A stretch of 64,000 nt of DNA from Clostridiales bacterium (lineage in GTDB: Bacteria > Bacillota > Clostridia > Christensenellales > Pumilibacteraceae). The stretch covers positions 1-64,000 of the forward strand of contig JAFLVG010000008.1 in assembly GCA_022508445.1 (NCBI GenBank). The letters run 5' to 3'. Shown piece by piece: positions 41,262 through 50,471 of this stretch (position 1 is the stretch's first letter; every line of letters begins with the position of its first letter). Position numbers and translations under genes: made by a program. A model generated the notes under the pieces. That model worked only from the letters and a program-made list of their open reading frames with translations, was not told where the DNA came from and did not search any database.

Positions 41262-41290
41262 ATTATAACATCGAACGCTCGATTTGTAAA
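41262..41290 (-). promoter_or_regulatory. rnf operon promoter TTTACA-17-TATAAT with palindrome in spacer
   Basis: Minus strand TTTACAAATCGAGCGTTCGATGTTATAAT; spacer holds ATCGA-gcgt-TCGAT. Confidence 0.75.
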
Positions 41291-41315
41291 GGCGTTTGAC
41301 CGCGTTTACATGTTT

Positions 41316-41753
41316 TTATGCGCCTTTTGCGGTGCGGTCCGGCATGTTGCCGCGAGCGCGCTCGGATTTATTCTTCTTATTGCGCAGAACAGTTTTTACC
41401 GTCCTGTAAATTTGAATGACGCCGAGCACTATCAAAAACGCGCCGTAGCAAGCGCGAAGCACATAACCTCCGGCGTACTCTGCGAGAAAGCTCCCTCCCA
41501 CCGCGCCGCCGAGTGCAAGCGCTACGATAGGAATAGATTGCTTGATTTCCACATATCCGTTTTTTTTGTGAATAATCAACGCGACAACGGACATCGGCAC
41601 AAACGCGATGAGGTTAATCGCTTGCGCGAGATGTTGTTCAACGCCTGCCGCGAGCGTCAAAAGCGGTATCAAAAGCGTTCCGCCACCCATTCCCATACCG
41701 CCGATTATACCGCCGAGCGCAGAAACGGCAATTATAATATGCTGTGCTGTCAT
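41316..41753 (-). CDS. Half-size TauE/SafE family permease (second unit)
   Basis: 145 aa; GGIIGGMGMGGGTLLIPLLTLAAGVEQHLAQAINLIAF. Confidence 0.8.
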   Translation of the reverse strand: MTAQHIIIAVSALGGIIGGMGMGGGTLLIPLLTLAAGVEQHLAQAINLIAFVPMSVVALIIHKKNGYVEIKQSIPIVALALGGAVGGSFLAEYAGGYVLRACYGAFLIVLGVIQIYRTVKTVLRNKKNKSERARGNMPDRTAKGA

Positions 41754-42112
41754 TGTATCGTAAGTTTAACTCCTATTCCTATCATGAGGAGCGCGAAAAT
41801 AATGCTTACGGCTGTGGCGTTCAGCTTGTCGAGTGCCGCCGCGCCCACTGCGCCGCCTGCAACAACGCCTATGCACGCGCAAAGAACGGCGTTATAGTCG
41901 AAGTAGCCGTTGGCTATATAAATAGACGCGCTCACTATGCAAAGCGGCAAGATGACTAGAAGTGCGGTCGCATGCGCACGCTTTGCCTCCATTCCGCGAA
42001 ACTGCAAGAGCGGCACACACAACATTCCGCCACCGCCTCCGAAGAATCCGGACACCATTCCGACCGCCACGCTACCACCGTAAACAAGCGCGGACTTTAC
42101 CTTTATGTTCAT
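41750..42112 (-). CDS. Half-size TauE/SafE family permease (first unit)
   Basis: Likely start MNIKVKSALVYGG at 42112; GMVSGFFGGGGGMLCVPLLQFRGMEAKRAHATALLVILP. Confidence 0.8.
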   Translation of the reverse strand: MNIKVKSALVYGGSVAVGMVSGFFGGGGGMLCVPLLQFRGMEAKRAHATALLVILPLCIVSASIYIANGYFDYNAVLCACIGVVAGGAVGAAALDKLNATAVSIIFALLMIGIGVKLTIQ

Positions 42113-42222
42113 GTAAATAGTTTTGCTTTCTTTTGCAGAAAATAACCGCGTTACCGCAAAGCGGACATACTGATTTTGCTCAAAATATTTTGGCGTAAAA
42201 TCGGTATTTACCCTCAAATCGT

Positions 42223-42251
42223 TTGCAATTTGCACGCGTATAATATATAAT
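42223..42251 (+). promoter_or_regulatory. Promoter TTGCAA-17-TATAAT
   Basis: TTGCAA 42223-42228, TATAAT 42246-42251, upstream of the ATG at 42289. Confidence 0.6.
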
Positions 42252-42288
42252 ATCTAATGTATAAGAAAAATCATATAAAGGTAACTCC

Positions 42289-45200
42289 ATGCAAGCTATC
42301 AAAAGATTGAAAAACAAAACGATAACAATCGTCCTTTCCGCAGTAATAGCCCTTTCTTTGCTGCTTAGCGCATTCACGTTTATAATGCCGCGCGGCGTCG
42401 CACATGCGGAAACGGAAGACTTCGAGGATTTTGCTCCCACGTCGCTCGGTCTCGGCAATACCGATTTCGAATCGTCGTCGGGTAGCTACCCCGCTTCGCC
42501 CAGCTCTTGGACAGGCTCCGTCGTCGGCGGCGGCTCCGAGCCCGATACGATGAAACGCGGCGTTATCGACTTGAATCCCTCCTCCTATTTCGGCACGGAA
42601 ACGGGTAACAAGAAATACAAGCTCGACATCTACCCCGAGTATGAGGAAGAAACGTCCATTCCCACAACCATTTTCGGCTCGTCATCGAAACTCGGCTTGG
42701 GCGGCGACGAAAAAACGCTCATGATCAACACGGGACATAAGGACGCGGAAATCGCCTACGCTTACCGTTCGGGCGATATGTCCTTCCTTCCCAATTCCTT
42801 CTACCGCGTTTCGGTCTGGGTTAAGACAGGCAACTTCGCTCCCGAAACCGGCGCAACCGTCAAGCTCAGCGGCCTCGGCCAAAACTGCTCTTTCCTCAAC
42901 ATCAACACTGTCAAGAATTTCCCCACCGACAGCAAAGGTGTTCCCATCGTCGATGAATACAAAGGCTGGGACAAATACACGTTCTACGTCCGCTCTTCTG
43001 CTTCGCTTACAAAAACTGTCAACCTCGTTCTCGGTATAGGAGACGCGCTCGAACACAACGACGAGGATCCCAAAGACGTGCTTCCCGGTGTTGCGAGCGG
43101 TTACGCTTTCTTCGACACCGTAAAAGCAGAACGCATTTCCGCGCATGATTTCGCGCATGCAACACAGTATTTCACCGTAACCGAAAGATCCAACGTTTAT
43201 AAAAACAGCTTTGGCAATGAGCTTGCGATAGATCTCAACGAAACAAAGTCGTTTGCTGTCGGCGATGATGATATAGGCACGTTCTCCGACAATGTTTCCG
43301 AATGGAAAACCAATATAGCTTACGACGAGTACAGCGAGGACAAGCCCTACGCCGGCTCCGCAACGAGCTATATTTACAACACCGAATTCGATCTCGACAT
43401 CGATTCGGACTATAATGTTTACGGTTTTACTTCTAATCCTCGCACTCCTTACGGAAGAGCCGAATACACCGTACCCGATCATCCCATGTTCGCAGGCACC
43501 AATGCGAACATCATGGTCATAAGCACCTACGACGGCAAAGAATTCAAAAATGCGGCATACGGCTTAGCTTCCCCCTCCGTCACGATCGAACGGTTCAAAT
43601 ACTACCGTTTCTCGGTGTGGGTAAAGGGTGACAGCGTTACTGGCGGCAACGGAATCTCCGTCATGCTCAAAGGCAAGCCCTCTTATGCACAAAAAGAAAC
43701 CAGACTCAACGAGTACACCGGACTAACCGGCGACAGCTCCGATAACGCTCATTACGGTTGGAAAGAGCAAATCTTCTACATTAAAGGCTCGATGCTCACC
43801 GACTATACAATGCACTTCGAGCTTTGGCTTGGATCGCCTACCTCGCAATCGGCAGGCATAGCGATGTTCGATAACGTCACGTTTACCGAAATCGGCTACA
43901 CCAAGTTCTCCGAAATGTCGAATACGGATGGCGGCAGCGTATATACAATCGATTCTTCGATTTCCAACGATACGGGCGTCACAAACGGCAACTTTATGAC
44001 AGTGGGTGACTTCGACGAAATCAAGTTCCCCCTGCCCGTTGCGGAATGGACGTATTTGACTCCCGACACCGTAGGCACTCGCGGCGGCTTCTCCGACAAA
44101 GAAGTCAACACCGATAACGCGGTTTACGGCATTCTCCCCACCGACGAAGAAACGTTTGCAAAGATATCCGGCAGTCATGTTATACCGGGCGTATCCAACC
44201 CTGCGGACATGTACAAACCGCTTTACAACGTTTTGCTTCTCTCCTCCACTACTCCCACGGCATTCTGCTATCAGTCGCCCTCGATTACCCTTTCGATAGA
44301 CAGAGCGAATAAGCTCACCGTCGATATGGCTGTCGAGAACGTTACCGTCGGCAAAGGCGCGGCGCTCGTTCTCAAAACTACGGACGGCGATATTATTTCC
44401 ACTATCGAAAACATCGGACCTACCGACGGATTCCATACCTTCACCTTCTATCTTGCGGCTCCGCTCGTAGACCAAACAGTTTATCTCGAAATTTGGCTCG
44501 GACTCAACGACCGCTTCGACAACACGCAAAAGTTGTCTAACGGCAACATTTATGTGCGCGAAGTTGCGCTTACCGAATGGACTGCGGCGGATGGCTCGAC
44601 TGTCGAAAAAGAATACGCCGACCGCCTTGCGCAGTACAAAGAGGATATATTGAGCGCCGCCGCACGCGAGAACCTCGATTACGGAATCTTCTCGTTCTCC
44701 GCTCCGTCGTTTGATTACTACGACTTCTATTCTTACGTGGACGGCGACGGACTTGGAATTCTGTATCAATGGACGTCCGACACCTATGACGAAAGCACTT
44801 CTGTAAGCGGCATGTTCAACGCTATGAGCAGAAAAGAAAACGTGCCGTACAAAGGCTTTGACAGAAAAGACCTTACGACAAACATGTTGTATATCCACAA
44901 CACCGCAAGCAACCGCACCGCGTATACTTTCGATAATTCGCTCACGTTCGTCGCGAACATGTATTACCGTATCGACGTCACCGTCAAGGTCTTGATACCC
45001 AAAGAAGAACGCGACAACAAGAATACGATAGGCGCCAACATCAAGCTTACGGGAACGGGTGCGGAATTTGCAAACATCAAAGATACGAGCAAGCTCGTGT
45101 CCAAAGACGAAGCAAGCCGCGACTACGAAGCATTCAGAACATACACGTTCTATATCGCAACCGGCGACACCGGCGGCACGGTCGGACTTGAAATATCGCT

Positions 45201-45738
45201 CGGCGGCAAAGACGCGGCAAGCCGTATTCAAGGTCAGCTCGTGGTCGGCGATATCTCGATGACCGAAATAGAAAACCTCGATTACGAGGCCGCGGAAAAA
45301 GACGGCGACGATTACACCACAACCGTTAAACTTTCGGAAACAAGCGCAAACACGGACAACACGCAAAGCGAAGAGGCTTCTTCCGAAATTCAATGGTGGG
45401 TTATTCCCACGGTAATATTCAGTGCCGCACTCATTGCAGTTATCATCATTATTGTAGTCGTGCGTGTGCGCGACCGCATGAAGCGCAACAGAAAGGTCAC
45501 CTACTCTTCCGAGTACAGCCGTGACGACGTTATGCGCGACATCGAACGCCTGCAAGCACAGAAAGAGCTTGACGAAGCCGCAACTGCGCAAAAGCCGGTG
45601 CAAGACCGTGATGAGCTTGACGACTATGACGAGATTGAAAAAGAACAGTCCGAAACGGCGGACGAGACCGAAACCGACGGCGAAAACGTAGAAAGCCGTA
45701 AAGAGGCTTCGGACGTTACAGATGATTTGGATGACTAA
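42289..45738 (+). CDS. Membrane-anchored exoprotein with four CBM/jelly-roll-like repeats and acidic cytosolic tail
   Basis: 1149 aa; signal peptide; repeats FYRVSVWVK / YYRFSVWVK / LTVDMAVEN / YYRIDVTVK each followed by F/Y-x-F-Y and E-x-W/S-LG strands; C-terminal WWVIPTVIFSAALIAVIIIIVVVRVRDRMKRNRK. Confidence 0.8.
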   Translation: MQAIKRLKNKTITIVLSAVIALSLLLSAFTFIMPRGVAHAETEDFEDFAPTSLGLGNTDFESSSGSYPASPSSWTGSVVGGGSEPDTMKRGVIDLNPSSYFGTETGNKKYKLDIYPEYEEETSIPTTIFGSSSKLGLGGDEKTLMINTGHKDAEIAYAYRSGDMSFLPNSFYRVSVWVKTGNFAPETGATVKLSGLGQNCSFLNINTVKNFPTDSKGVPIVDEYKGWDKYTFYVRSSASLTKTVNLVLGIGDALEHNDEDPKDVLPGVASGYAFFDTVKAERISAHDFAHATQYFTVTERSNVYKNSFGNELAIDLNETKSFAVGDDDIGTFSDNVSEWKTNIAYDEYSEDKPYAGSATSYIYNTEFDLDIDSDYNVYGFTSNPRTPYGRAEYTVPDHPMFAGTNANIMVISTYDGKEFKNAAYGLASPSVTIERFKYYRFSVWVKGDSVTGGNGISVMLKGKPSYAQKETRLNEYTGLTGDSSDNAHYGWKEQIFYIKGSMLTDYTMHFELWLGSPTSQSAGIAMFDNVTFTEIGYTKFSEMSNTDGGSVYTIDSSISNDTGVTNGNFMTVGDFDEIKFPLPVAEWTYLTPDTVGTRGGFSDKEVNTDNAVYGILPTDEETFAKISGSHVIPGVSNPADMYKPLYNVLLLSSTTPTAFCYQSPSITLSIDRANKLTVDMAVENVTVGKGAALVLKTTDGDIISTIENIGPTDGFHTFTFYLAAPLVDQTVYLEIWLGLNDRFDNTQKLSNGNIYVREVALTEWTAADGSTVEKEYADRLAQYKEDILSAAARENLDYGIFSFSAPSFDYYDFYSYVDGDGLGILYQWTSDTYDESTSVSGMFNAMSRKENVPYKGFDRKDLTTNMLYIHNTASNRTAYTFDNSLTFVANMYYRIDVTVKVLIPKEERDNKNTIGANIKLTGTGAEFANIKDTSKLVSKDEASRDYEAFRTYTFYIATGDTGGTVGLEISLGGKDAASRIQGQLVVGDISMTEIENLDYEAAEKDGDDYTTTVKLSETSANTDNTQSEEASSEIQWWVIPTVIFSAALIAVIIIIVVVRVRDRMKRNRKVTYSSEYSRDDVMRDIERLQAQKELDEAATAQKPVQDRDELDDYDEIEKEQSETADETETDGENVESRKEASDVTDDLDD

Positions 45739-45750
45739 AATTGAACTTCG

Positions 45751-45774
45751 AAAGTGCGGCGAAAGCCGCACTTT
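45751..45774 (+). terminator. Terminator with GAAA loop
   Basis: AAAGTGCGGC-gaaa-GCCGCACTTT. Confidence 0.85.
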
Positions 45775-45825
45775 TCATATTAGCTAAAACAAAATTTATA
45801 TTGAGTTGCGCTTTGAAGCGGCGAC

Positions 45826-45860
45826 AAAAAACTCTCGAATAATTCGTTCGAGAGTTTTTT
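45826..45860. terminator. Bidirectional terminator
   Basis: AAAAAACTCTCGAA-N7-TTCGAGAGTTTTTT. Confidence 0.88.
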
Positions 45861-45898
45861 ACTGCACAAAGATATTTTAATTGAATTTTATTGTTTAG

Positions 45899-46618
45899 TT
45901 AATATCCGCCGTCGACGTGCAGGAGCGCACCGTTTATAAACGAAGATTTTTCTTCGGCAAGGAAAAGCGCGGCGTGACTGACGTCCTCGGGAGTACCTAT
46001 GCGGCGCACGGGTGTATTGTCGACTATTCTGAATAGCGCGTCGGGAGGCACGGGATCGTTCATATCGGTAGCTATAAGCCCCGCTACTATCGCGTTGACC
46101 GTAACGTACTCGCCTACCTCGCGCGATAGCGCTTTCGTAAGCCCGTTTACACCGGCTTTTGCCGCCGTGTACGCTGTTTCTGTACTTGATCCGCGTTCTG
46201 CCCAGAATGAGCTTATATTGATTATTCTGCCGAATCCGTTTTGTATCATTGCCGGCAAGAAAGCGCGCGTTGTGAGCCACACGCCTTTGAGGTCAACGCC
46301 GATAACTCTGTCGAAGTCCTCCTCGCTATCGTTTTGAAGCAAACCTATATGGGCAATGCCGGCATTGTTTATGAGCGTATCGACATGCCCGAAAGCTATC
46401 TCTTTCGCCATGCGCTTTACCTGCTCGCCGTCCGAAACGTCGGCGCGAATGGCTTGGCATGCGATTTCACGGCCATTGAGTTCGTTAACCAACGACATCG
46501 CCTCCTTCTCGGATTTGTTGTAATTGATTATAACATTGTATCCGGCATTGCCGAAATCAATAGCCATTTGGCGCCCTATGCCGCGCGAGCCGCCCGTTAT
46601 AAGTACTGTTCTTTTCAT
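45899..46618 (-). CDS. SDR-family oxidoreductase (FabG-like)
   Basis: 239 aa; VLITGGSRGIGRQMAIDFG, NNAGIAHIG, AYTAAKAGVNGLTKALSREVG. Confidence 0.92.
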   Translation of the reverse strand: MKRTVLITGGSRGIGRQMAIDFGNAGYNVIINYNKSEKEAMSLVNELNGREIACQAIRADVSDGEQVKRMAKEIAFGHVDTLINNAGIAHIGLLQNDSEEDFDRVIGVDLKGVWLTTRAFLPAMIQNGFGRIINISSFWAERGSSTETAYTAAKAGVNGLTKALSREVGEYVTVNAIVAGLIATDMNDPVPPDALFRIVDNTPVRRIGTPEDVSHAALFLAEEKSSFINGALLHVDGGY

Positions 46619-46632
46619 CAGTTGTTTTTTCC

Positions 46633-48210
46633 TTATTTGATGTTGTCGGGCAAATCATTTTCGAACAAAACCACTTTCTCGCCGCCGATGTCCTTTAACG
46701 CTTGAACGGCTTCGTCGCGCGAAGAAAATTCGCTTATTGTTCCTTCTATCATGCCGGCGGCAAGCGCACCCTTTTTGAGTTCCTTTGCTCTTGTGCCTAC
46801 GAAGTACGCATAATCGCATACGCCTGCTATTTGCTTACCGAGCGCTATATTGCATTCCTTTTCGATAGAGCCGAGTTCCACAAACCCCGGGGTTATTATT
46901 ATTTTCTTTCCTTCAAAGCACGCAAGGACATCGAGCGCATTTTTCGCGCCGATAGGATTTGAGTTGTACGCGTCGTCAATGACTGTAACGGACGGATCGA
47001 CGGACGGAACTAATTGCAACCTGTGCTCGACAGGAGGCGCCGCCTCGACCGAGCTTACTATTTGTTCCGCCGTAATTCCGCATGCGTTAGCAACAGCCGC
47101 GCATGCACATACAAGCTCGGCTATGTGCGCGCCGAGAAGTTTAACAGTCACGGGGTATCTCTTTTCATCTATTACAAGGTCGAAGCTCGTGCCGTTTCCG
47201 CTTATCTTCAAATTATCGTACGCGACGCTTCCGCCTTCGCCCACCGTCACCTTTTTGCAAGAAGTAGCGCGCTCGTTCAGCGCCTTGCAGTCCTCGTTGT
47301 AACCGTTAAGCACCAAAAGCCCGTCTTCCGGCAGAGCCGTACCAAGCTCAAACTTTACGTTTGCGACGTTAGCGCGACTACCCATTGTCTCGATGTGCAT
47401 ATCGCCGATTGCGGTGATTATTCCGTATTTTGGCGAAACGATGTCGCAAAGTTCTTTGATGTCGCCCTTATATCTCGCGCCTAACTCCGCGATAAAATAC
47501 TGTTCGTCATTCAGTTCGTTATTGACTGTTTTGCAAACGCCCATGGGAGTATTGAAGCTACCGGGAGTTGCAAGCACCGAATACTTTTGCGCGAGCATGC
47601 CTTTTAAAAGGTTTTTAGCCGTGGTCTTTCCGAAGCTCCCCGTTATGCCGATGACTATCGGTGCTTTATCAGACAGCTTGGCCTTTGCACGCTTGACATA
47701 CTTTCTGTTGTTAAGGCGTTCGAACGGTTTTGTTATCACATTCGCGGCTAGCGCTACGAACGGCGCAAGCATGGCGAGCGCGGCGGCAAGCGTTTGGCAG
47801 TACTCCGAATAGTACGACGCCCACGCGACGCCTGCGCAAAGCACGAGCGTCAAAACAAAATCTACTATTATCAGCCTTATTACTCTACCCGTAGGTTTTA
47901 CGCCGTTACTGCCGCTTCTGCCTGCCGAGAATACAAAAATCGCCGCCAACAAATCGTAAAGCGCCACGGCGCAGTACCTAACGTACTCAAACGCAGAAAA
48001 ACACCCGACGTACACTATCATCGAGATGAAGCCGAACAGCATGAGCGCGGCATAACGAATGATCACGTCGTACCCCGAGCCTTTCCACCAAGAAACAACG
48101 CCGCGGGCCTTGTATCCCGAAAGCTGTATTATCTTCATCATCGGCAAGCTGATTAAGCAGGACAGCACTGCCGCTACGGCTATTAAGCCGACCGAAATAT
48201 AGTATTCCAT
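46633..48210 (-). CDS. MurF-like Mur ligase with N-terminal multi-TM domain
   Basis: 525 aa; ~170-aa hydrophobic N-terminus, then VIGITGSFGKTTAKNLLKGMLAQKY, VEHRLQLVPSVDPSVTVIDDAYNSNPIGAKNAL. Confidence 0.85.
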   Translation of the reverse strand: MEYYISVGLIAVAAVLSCLISLPMMKIIQLSGYKARGVVSWWKGSGYDVIIRYAALMLFGFISMIVYVGCFSAFEYVRYCAVALYDLLAAIFVFSAGRSGSNGVKPTGRVIRLIIVDFVLTLVLCAGVAWASYYSEYCQTLAAALAMLAPFVALAANVITKPFERLNNRKYVKRAKAKLSDKAPIVIGITGSFGKTTAKNLLKGMLAQKYSVLATPGSFNTPMGVCKTVNNELNDEQYFIAELGARYKGDIKELCDIVSPKYGIITAIGDMHIETMGSRANVANVKFELGTALPEDGLLVLNGYNEDCKALNERATSCKKVTVGEGGSVAYDNLKISGNGTSFDLVIDEKRYPVTVKLLGAHIAELVCACAAVANACGITAEQIVSSVEAAPPVEHRLQLVPSVDPSVTVIDDAYNSNPIGAKNALDVLACFEGKKIIITPGFVELGSIEKECNIALGKQIAGVCDYAYFVGTRAKELKKGALAAGMIEGTISEFSSRDEAVQALKDIGGEKVVLFENDLPDNIK

Positions 48211-48213
48211 AAG

Positions 48214-48942
48214 CTAATCCATTACAAATGATTTCAACATAGTCACGAATTTATAATGCGCGTCCACGTATGCGTAGTGTCCGCCTTCGACTATAACAAG
48301 CTCACTGCCCGATATCTTTCTGTGCAAACGCTTCGCCATATACACGGGCGTGTCGCGGTCGGCGTTGCCCCAAAATATGAGCGTTTTGCAACGTACAAAC
48401 GGCAAGAGCTTGTCTAAGTGCGTATTTACGATACGAACAAACACCTTGCGCATTTCGGGATCGAGATTATTATAATCTTTCGAACCCAATCCGTCAAGAG
48501 ATTTTCCGCATTTAACGCGATGACGGTATTTTGCGATGCGAAGCTTTTTGCGTAAGTTTAACCGAGGTTTAAGCCCGGCGCTATCGGTTAACACCAAGCC
48601 TTTGCACAGACCTTGTGACGCCAATATTATTGCAACGCGTCCGCCGAAGCTGTGACCGACAATTATCGGATTCTTAACCCCTATTCCGTCGAGAAATATT
48701 TTAACGGCGGCGGCGTAGTCGTATATGCCCCAACTGCTCGGCACGGACTTCGGAAACGCGAAGTTGATACACGTTACATTCCACTCCGAAGCGGCCTTGT
48801 ATGCGCCGGCAAACGAACGAATATCGCCGCCCCAACCGTGTAAGAACAATAGCGTTTCCGCGCTGTCCGCTTTTACCATCTCGTATTCGCACGGCACGCC
48901 GCACACGGTCGTTTGCATATACGCCCTCTCATTATAGATCAA
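48214..48942 (-). CDS. Alpha/beta hydrolase
   Basis: 242 aa; LLFLHGWGGDIRSF, IVGHSFGGRVAI, VEGGHYAYVDAH. Confidence 0.88.
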   Translation of the reverse strand: MIYNERAYMQTTVCGVPCEYEMVKADSAETLLFLHGWGGDIRSFAGAYKAASEWNVTCINFAFPKSVPSSWGIYDYAAAVKIFLDGIGVKNPIIVGHSFGGRVAIILASQGLCKGLVLTDSAGLKPRLNLRKKLRIAKYRHRVKCGKSLDGLGSKDYNNLDPEMRKVFVRIVNTHLDKLLPFVRCKTLIFWGNADRDTPVYMAKRLHRKISGSELVIVEGGHYAYVDAHYKFVTMLKSFVMD

Positions 48943-49384
48943 GTCGCATTATCAGCGCATTTTTATCTCCTTTATAGTAGTTTTTCCTAATACCGACCTC
49001 TGCAAATCCACTCGCATTGTACAGCGCGATTGCAGGAGTGTTGTCGGAACGCACAAGCAAAAATACGGCACCTGCGCCTCTCTTTTTCGCTTGACATATC
49101 AAGGCGTGCATGAGCGTTCTTCCCACGCCCCTTCTGCGGTACTCGGATACGACTGCGATGTTGGATATTTCGCACTCACCGGCGACGATAACACCCGACG
49201 CGTAACCGACACGGTTGCCGTTTTGCTCAGCAACGAGAAAAACGGCGTTTGGGTTTTTAATTTCGCTTTCGATCTGTTCGAGCGTCCACGGACAGTCGAT
49301 GTATTTTTGCTCAGCCGCCTCGACAAATTGCGCGTCTGCGGCGTTAGCCGCTCGAACTGTCAATGTGTTTTCGCCTTCCGTCAT
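48932..49384 (-). CDS. rimI: GNAT N-acetyltransferase RimI-like
   Basis: 150 aa; CEISNIAVVSEYRRRGVGRTLMHALICQAKKRGAGAVFLLVRSDNTPAIALYNASGF. Confidence 0.9.
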   Translation of the reverse strand: MTEGENTLTVRAANAADAQFVEAAEQKYIDCPWTLEQIESEIKNPNAVFLVAEQNGNRVGYASGVIVAGECEISNIAVVSEYRRRGVGRTLMHALICQAKKRGAGAVFLLVRSDNTPAIALYNASGFAEVGIRKNYYKGDKNALIMRLDL

Positions 49385-50001
49385 AGATCGCCCGCACCGC
49401 GCTCGGGTTGAGCTTTTCTGATGTACAGCGGCAAAAGCTCTTTATACGATATCACGTTTTTGATGTGCTTTTCCGCGGCGATTTTAAGCTCGCGCTCGCC
49501 TACGCCGGATACTCCGCCCTCAAACTTTCCTTTGAGCTTACAATCGGTGGACACCGCGCAGTCTTTGTGTTTTTCCAAAAAGTTACGCGCGTCATCCAAA
49601 GTCATGCAAGTCGCGGCGTCAAGCTCGGTATCTCCGTCAAACCGCGCCACATAGCACACCTTATTGCCTGCGTCAGCTATCGATATTACTTTACCGCCGT
49701 TATTGTTATATGAGTTTAGGCGTAGATTGTTTACCGCAAAGCAAGGCTTATCGAGGCTGTAACAAAACGTCTTGATTGCCGTAAGCCCTATGCGCAAGCC
49801 CGTAAACGAGCCGGGCCCTATGCACGCGCCGAAAATATCCACGTCCTTGATAGAAGCGTTAGCTTTTGCAAGCAGTCCGTCGATAATCGGCATGAGCGTT
49901 TCGGATCCGGCATTTATCAGATTTTCGGCATAGTAGTACTTGTCGTCATAAAAAAGCAATGCGCGCGTACCTTCGGCAGTATCAATCATTAAGTAGTTCA
50001 T
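49381..50001 (-). CDS. tsaB: tRNA t6A synthesis protein TsaB
   Basis: 206 aa; MIDTAEG..., FGACIGPGSFTGLRIGLTAIKTF. Confidence 0.92.
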   Translation of the reverse strand: MNYLMIDTAEGTRALLFYDDKYYYAENLINAGSETLMPIIDGLLAKANASIKDVDIFGACIGPGSFTGLRIGLTAIKTFCYSLDKPCFAVNNLRLNSYNNNGGKVISIADAGNKVCYVARFDGDTELDAATCMTLDDARNFLEKHKDCAVSTDCKLKGKFEGGVSGVGERELKIAAEKHIKNVISYKELLPLYIRKAQPERGAGDL

Positions 50002-50470
50002 TATCTATTATGACCTCGCGTAATTTATCGTCGATTTTTTTAATATCAATTTTGACGGTTTTGCAGTCTTCAAACAACTCTTCAATGTTTTGCCACCACT
50101 CTACGGCGCAAATGCAGTCTTTATTCCCTATAAAATCGGTAAGACCAGCTCCGAACGCCTCGTCCGCACTCTCCAAGCGGTATGCGTCGAAATGACAAAA
50201 CTCTATCACGCCGAAATACTCGTTCATTATAGTAAACGTGGGAGAAGTGACCGGCGCGGTCACACCGAGGCCTTTTGCAATGCCCTTGCATAAAACTGTT
50301 TTACCTGCGCCAAGCTCGCCAGTCAAAAGCACGACGTCGCCGCCCGAAAGTGTTTTGGAGAGCTTCTCACCGAGCTTTTCCATTTGCCGTGGCGTTGATA
50401 CCGTTACGACATTGTGTGAAAACTGCCTATCGCGATTTGGTTTTACGTTTATAGCCATTAAGTTCTCCAA
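49982..50470 (-). CDS. tsaE: tRNA t6A synthesis ATPase TsaE
   Basis: 162 aa; VVLLTGELGAGKTVLCKGIAKGLG, SPTFTIMNEYFG, CAVEWWQN. Confidence 0.93.
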   Translation of the reverse strand: MENLMAINVKPNRDRQFSHNVVTVSTPRQMEKLGEKLSKTLSGGDVVLLTGELGAGKTVLCKGIAKGLGVTAPVTSPTFTIMNEYFGVIEFCHFDAYRLESADEAFGAGLTDFIGNKDCICAVEWWQNIEELFEDCKTVKIDIKKIDDKLREVIIDNELLND

Positions 50471-50471
50471 A

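Noticed and set aside
43723-45771. 682-aa ORF antisense to the 1149-aa exoprotein
   Set aside because: Shadow ORF on the opposite strand of a clear coding gene. No recognisable motifs, Arg/Val/Cys-rich shadow composition, no SD or promoter.
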